From assembly GCA_934597585.1 (NCBI GenBank), contig CAKTSA010000052.1:1-9098 (forward strand): a DNA stretch of 9,098 bases, in the 5' to 3' direction. The notes beneath the pieces are model-generated. The model did not search any database. It saw nothing but the letters and a program-made list of their open reading frames with translations, and was not told the DNA's origin. The stretch is from an uncultured Oscillospiraceae bacterium (lineage in GTDB: Bacteria; Bacillota; Clostridia; Oscillospirales; Oscillospiraceae). Below are positions 8,008 to 9,098 of this stretch, piece by piece; within the stretch, counting starts at the first letter, position 1; each line of letters starts with the position of its first letter. A program made the position numbers and the translations under genes.

Positions 8008-8262
8008 TTAGGCACACATCTTTCCCTGCTGAAACTCCAGTTCCGCCAATGCCTTCAGCTTGTCCGCCGGGGTCTCGGTTCCCTGTTTCGGGAACACAGA
8101 AACCATCCGGATCACTCGTCCGCAGGAGATCTGAAAGCGTTCCGTGCGGATGAACTCGTCCTCATGTGATTTGCTTGTGATAGGCTGCACCTCTTTCTTC
8201 TTATTCGGGGGGACTGCGGCGTTTCCTGCCCCACACGGACGTTCTCCCACTCTGGCAGGCAT
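8008..8262 (-). CDS. Small TnpW-like protein upstream of the recombinase (start uncertain)
   Basis: The 3' two thirds look coding: from about 8190 to the stop the frame reads VQPITSKSHEDEFIRTERF, then ISCGRVIRMVSVFPKQGTE and TPADKLKALAELEF. The pattern G-x-x-x-x-x-V-x-V-F, then ET, then DKL-x-x-L resembles the short TnpW family of clostridial mobilisable transposons, in which a KIG-TTY-V-V-F core is followed by ET--DK--RL. The match is by eye and weak. TnpW proteins have no established function. The gene ends 82 bp before the recombinase, same strand, so the two are probably co-transcribed. The start is unclear: the ATG at 8262 and a GTG at 8190 both lack a ribosome binding site. The sequence before about 8207 looks coding in a different frame (see the next feature). 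Confidence 0.5.
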   Translation of the reverse strand: MPARVGERPCGAGNAAVPPNKKKEVQPITSKSHEDEFIRTERFQISCGRVIRMVSVFPKQGTETPADKLKALAELEFQQGKMCA

Positions 8263-8384
8263 GGTTCGCCCGGGAGGTAAGAGAAGGCCACACGGGGCAA
8301 CACAGGGCCAGCATGGGGCACCGCCTGACCGCTTTCGGCAATGTTTCCCAAAGCGGTTCTCTGCTTCTGCGCCGCACCCCTCAT
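8207..8384 (-). pseudogene. Possible N-terminal part of the TnpW-like gene, shifted in frame
   Basis: From an ATG at 8384 another minus-strand frame reads MRGAAQKQRTALGNIAESG, and later FSYLPGEPCLPEWENVRVGQ, with G/C-ending codons and varied residues typical of a real gene. After a run of six C (8212-8207, minus-strand reading) this frame turns to rare AGA, ATA and TCA codons, while the neighbouring frame takes on coding character. Adding one C would join both parts into one protein of about 125 residues. It could equally be a separate small gene or chance; no clear ribosome binding site precedes the ATG. Confidence 0.35.
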
Positions 8385-8607
8385 TGTCCTACCCGAAAAA
8401 ACAGCGTGGTGAATAACCAGAAATTAAAAAATTCTACAAAAAATTTGATGGTGCAGGGTGTTTCATTGACCCCCTGCCGCCGAAATTGAGGGTGTCTGCC
8501 AGACACCCTCATCGCAGAAAATCCATGCAAAAAATTGGAGGACAGACCCTTGCAAAGTCTGTCCGCTGATGGTAACATGCCACAAATCGCAGAAGGAGGC
8601 ATGGAAC
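8385..8607. other. Intergenic region between divergent small genes, rich in stem-loops
   Basis: I see no gene here. It holds a GCAGGG/CCCTGC stem (8453-8477), a perfect 11-bp stem with a 3-nt loop (TGAGGGTGTCT at 8487-8497 and its complement at 8501-8511), and GGACAGAC/GTCTGTCC (8540-8564). An A/T-rich stretch at 8420-8450 precedes them. The stems are not followed by T-runs. Given its place in a putative integrative element, it could hold regulatory sites or a transfer origin, but nothing diagnostic is visible. Confidence 0.5.
8550..8578 (+). promoter_or_regulatory. Probable promoter of the small membrane protein gene
   Basis: TTGCAA (8550-8555), a 17-nt spacer and TAACAT (8573-8578), with TG one base before the -10, form an extended -10 promoter. 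The start codon lies 30 nt beyond it. The -35 box is within the GGACAGAC stem-loop. Confidence 0.45.
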
Positions 8608-8844
8608 ATGATGTATGCTTTTTTGATGATGGCAATGACACTGCTGGGCGGGATCGTCCGTCTGGCACAGGCTCTGCGGCTGTCTGTGCCGCTGCTGTAC
8701 GGCGCACTGGTGATCACGGTGTTTCGCCCGTGGTATCTGACGCACACTGCATTGGCAGATGGCATTTTCTTTGTACTGGTGGGCCTCGTGGCACTGTCCT
8801 GGGTGGTGTCCCTGATCCGTGTGGTGAGAGAAATGGTAGTGTGA
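8608..8844 (+). CDS. Small hydrophobic membrane protein of unknown function
   Basis: A 78-residue, strongly hydrophobic protein. The start is the first of two adjacent ATGs, because AAGGAGG (8593-8599) ends 8 nt before it. The in-frame ATG at 8569 would add 13 polar residues and lies upstream of this site. Hydrophobic stretches at about residues 2-16, 25-39 and 48-70 suggest two or three membrane segments, with positively charged connecting and C-terminal residues (RLAQALR near 18-24 and RVVREMVV at the end). There is no catalytic motif. Small membrane proteins of this kind are common in integrative conjugative elements of Clostridia, and the recombinase nearby supports that origin. No role can be assigned. 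Confidence 0.72.
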   Translation: MMYAFLMMAMTLLGGIVRLAQALRLSVPLLYGALVITVFRPWYLTHTALADGIFFVLVGLVALSWVVSLIRVVREMVV

Positions 8845-8847
8845 CGA

Positions 8848-8875
8848 TAAGGTTTGGCAAGATTGCCAAACCTTA
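8848..8875. repeat. Palindrome A of the array: 13-bp arms, 2-nt centre
   Basis: TAAGGTTTGGCAA (8848-8860) and its exact complement (8863-8875) flank GA. It begins 4 nt after the membrane protein's stop codon. Its centre matches the shared core TTGRCAAKATTGYCAR. ACTTTCT follows, so it might act as a weak terminator for the membrane protein gene. Confidence 0.85.
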
Positions 8876-8900
8876 CTTTCTGACAACCTTGTTAAAAAGC

Positions 8901-8936
8901 AACAACGGGTTCGGTGAATTCACCGAACCCGTTGTT
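8901..8936. repeat. Palindrome B of the array: perfect 36-bp palindrome, possible bidirectional terminator
   Basis: The arm 8901-8918 (AACAACGGGTTCGGTGAA) is followed immediately by its exact reverse complement (8919-8936), centred on GAATTC. On the minus strand the stem is followed by GCTTTTTAAC, a usable U-tract. On the plus strand only TTTCAT follows. It lacks the core shared by the other three. Confidence 0.88.
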
Positions 8937-8944
8937 TCATATAA

Positions 8945-8974
8945 ACCGCTTTTGACAAGATTGTCAGAAGCGGT
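8945..8974. repeat. Palindrome C of the array: 14-bp arms with one wobble
   Basis: ACCGCTTTTGACAA (8945-8958) faces TTGTCAGAAGCGGT (8961-8974) across GA. One T-G pair is the only departure from perfection. The centre matches TTGRCAAKATTGYCAR. Confidence 0.83.
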
Positions 8975-8984
8975 ATTGAGATTG

Positions 8985-9022
8985 GTGAGGAAGGGTTGAC
9001 AATATTGTCAACCCTTCCTCAC
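8985..9022. repeat. Palindrome D of the array: perfect 38-bp palindrome
   Basis: The 19-nt arm 8985-9003 (GTGAGGAAGGGTTGACAAT) is followed directly by its exact complement (9004-9022). The centre TTGACAATATTGTCAA matches the shared core. No T-run follows on either strand, so it is not a convincing terminator. Confidence 0.88.
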
Positions 9023-9059
9023 TCAGTCTGTCAAAAAACTACCCAAACGCCCCTGTTTC

Positions 9060-9068
9060 TGCTATAAT
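9060..9068 (+). promoter_or_regulatory. Extended -10 promoter of the gene at the right edge
   Basis: TGCTATAAT gives a TG-n extension and a perfect TATAAT (9063-9068). No good -35 box lies 17 nt upstream. An imperfect inverted repeat, CCCCTGTTTCT (9050-9060) and AGAAACGGGG (9072-9081), brackets the -10 box and may be an operator. Confidence 0.7.
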
Positions 9069-9089
9069 AGAAGAAACGGGGGTGTTTAC

Positions 9090-9098
9090 ATGGAAGGT
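9090..9098 (+). CDS. Start of a gene leaving the window (three codons)
   Basis: ATG GAA GGT begins 7 nt after a GGGGG-rich ribosome binding site (9078-9082) and 21 nt after a strong extended -10 box. The product cannot be named from three codons. Confidence 0.45.

Noticed and set aside
8381..8999. Frames of 90-154 codons on both strands over the membrane protein and palindromes
   Set aside because: They read through palindromes and overlap the gene with the good ribosome binding site; compositions look random.
8848..9022. CRISPR array
   Set aside because: The units are palindromes of different sequence and length, not direct repeats with constant spacers, and no cas gene is visible.
8848..9022. 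Retron-type non-coding RNA before a reverse transcriptase
   Set aside because: A strong promoter lies between the array and the next gene, no conserved msr features are visible, and the downstream gene cannot be identified from three codons.

Overview
The window looks like a chromosomal segment of an anaerobic, butyrate-associated gut Clostridia (Oscillospiraceae/Flavonifractor-like; the family is an inference). The left half (1 to about 5190) is G+C-rich with strongly G/C-biased third codon positions, and encodes butyrate kinase and an oxygen- or NO-reducing flavodiiron protein. Class-typical signs are a T-box leader, AGGAGG-type ribosome binding sites and short hairpin repeats between genes.

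Layout. Positions 1-215 (minus) hold the start of an ABM-domain (YgiN-like) monooxygenase. Its ribosome binding site lies inside a perfect 18-bp hairpin. Positions 342-2306 (minus) are methionyl-tRNA synthetase, preceded by a complete T-box riboswitch with an AUG specifier, a T-box sequence ending UGGU, an intrinsic terminator and a consensus promoter. A back-to-back promoter on the plus strand drives butyrate kinase (2828-3916), followed by a hairpin and the flavodiiron protein (3995-5152). A strong terminator at 5158-5185 separates these from a converging XRE-family repressor (5193-5429, minus). The repressor is divergent from a 56-residue protein of unknown function (5540-5710), and a 17-bp inverted repeat lies between them as the likely operator.

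Positions 5711-6263 contain no convincing gene but are packed with hairpin-forming intergenic repeats. From about 6240 the character changes to mobile DNA. A large serine recombinase of the TnpX/TndX type (6264-7925, minus) is preceded by a 17-bp stem-loop and a small TnpW-like reading frame whose upstream part may be frameshifted at a run of six C. Further right is a small multi-pass membrane protein (8608-8844, plus). It is followed by a dense array of four long inverted repeats (8848-9022), two of them perfect palindromes of 36 and 38 bp and three sharing the core TTGRCAAKATTGYCAR. The window ends with an extended -10 promoter and the first codons of a gene running off the edge.

Interpretation. 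The left half is housekeeping and energy metabolism: translation controlled by charged tRNA-Met, ATP formation from butyryl phosphate, and oxygen or NO detoxification. The right third is most likely one end of an integrative element, with the recombinase facing the chromosome junction and the cargo continuing beyond 9098. The palindrome array is the least explained structure here.
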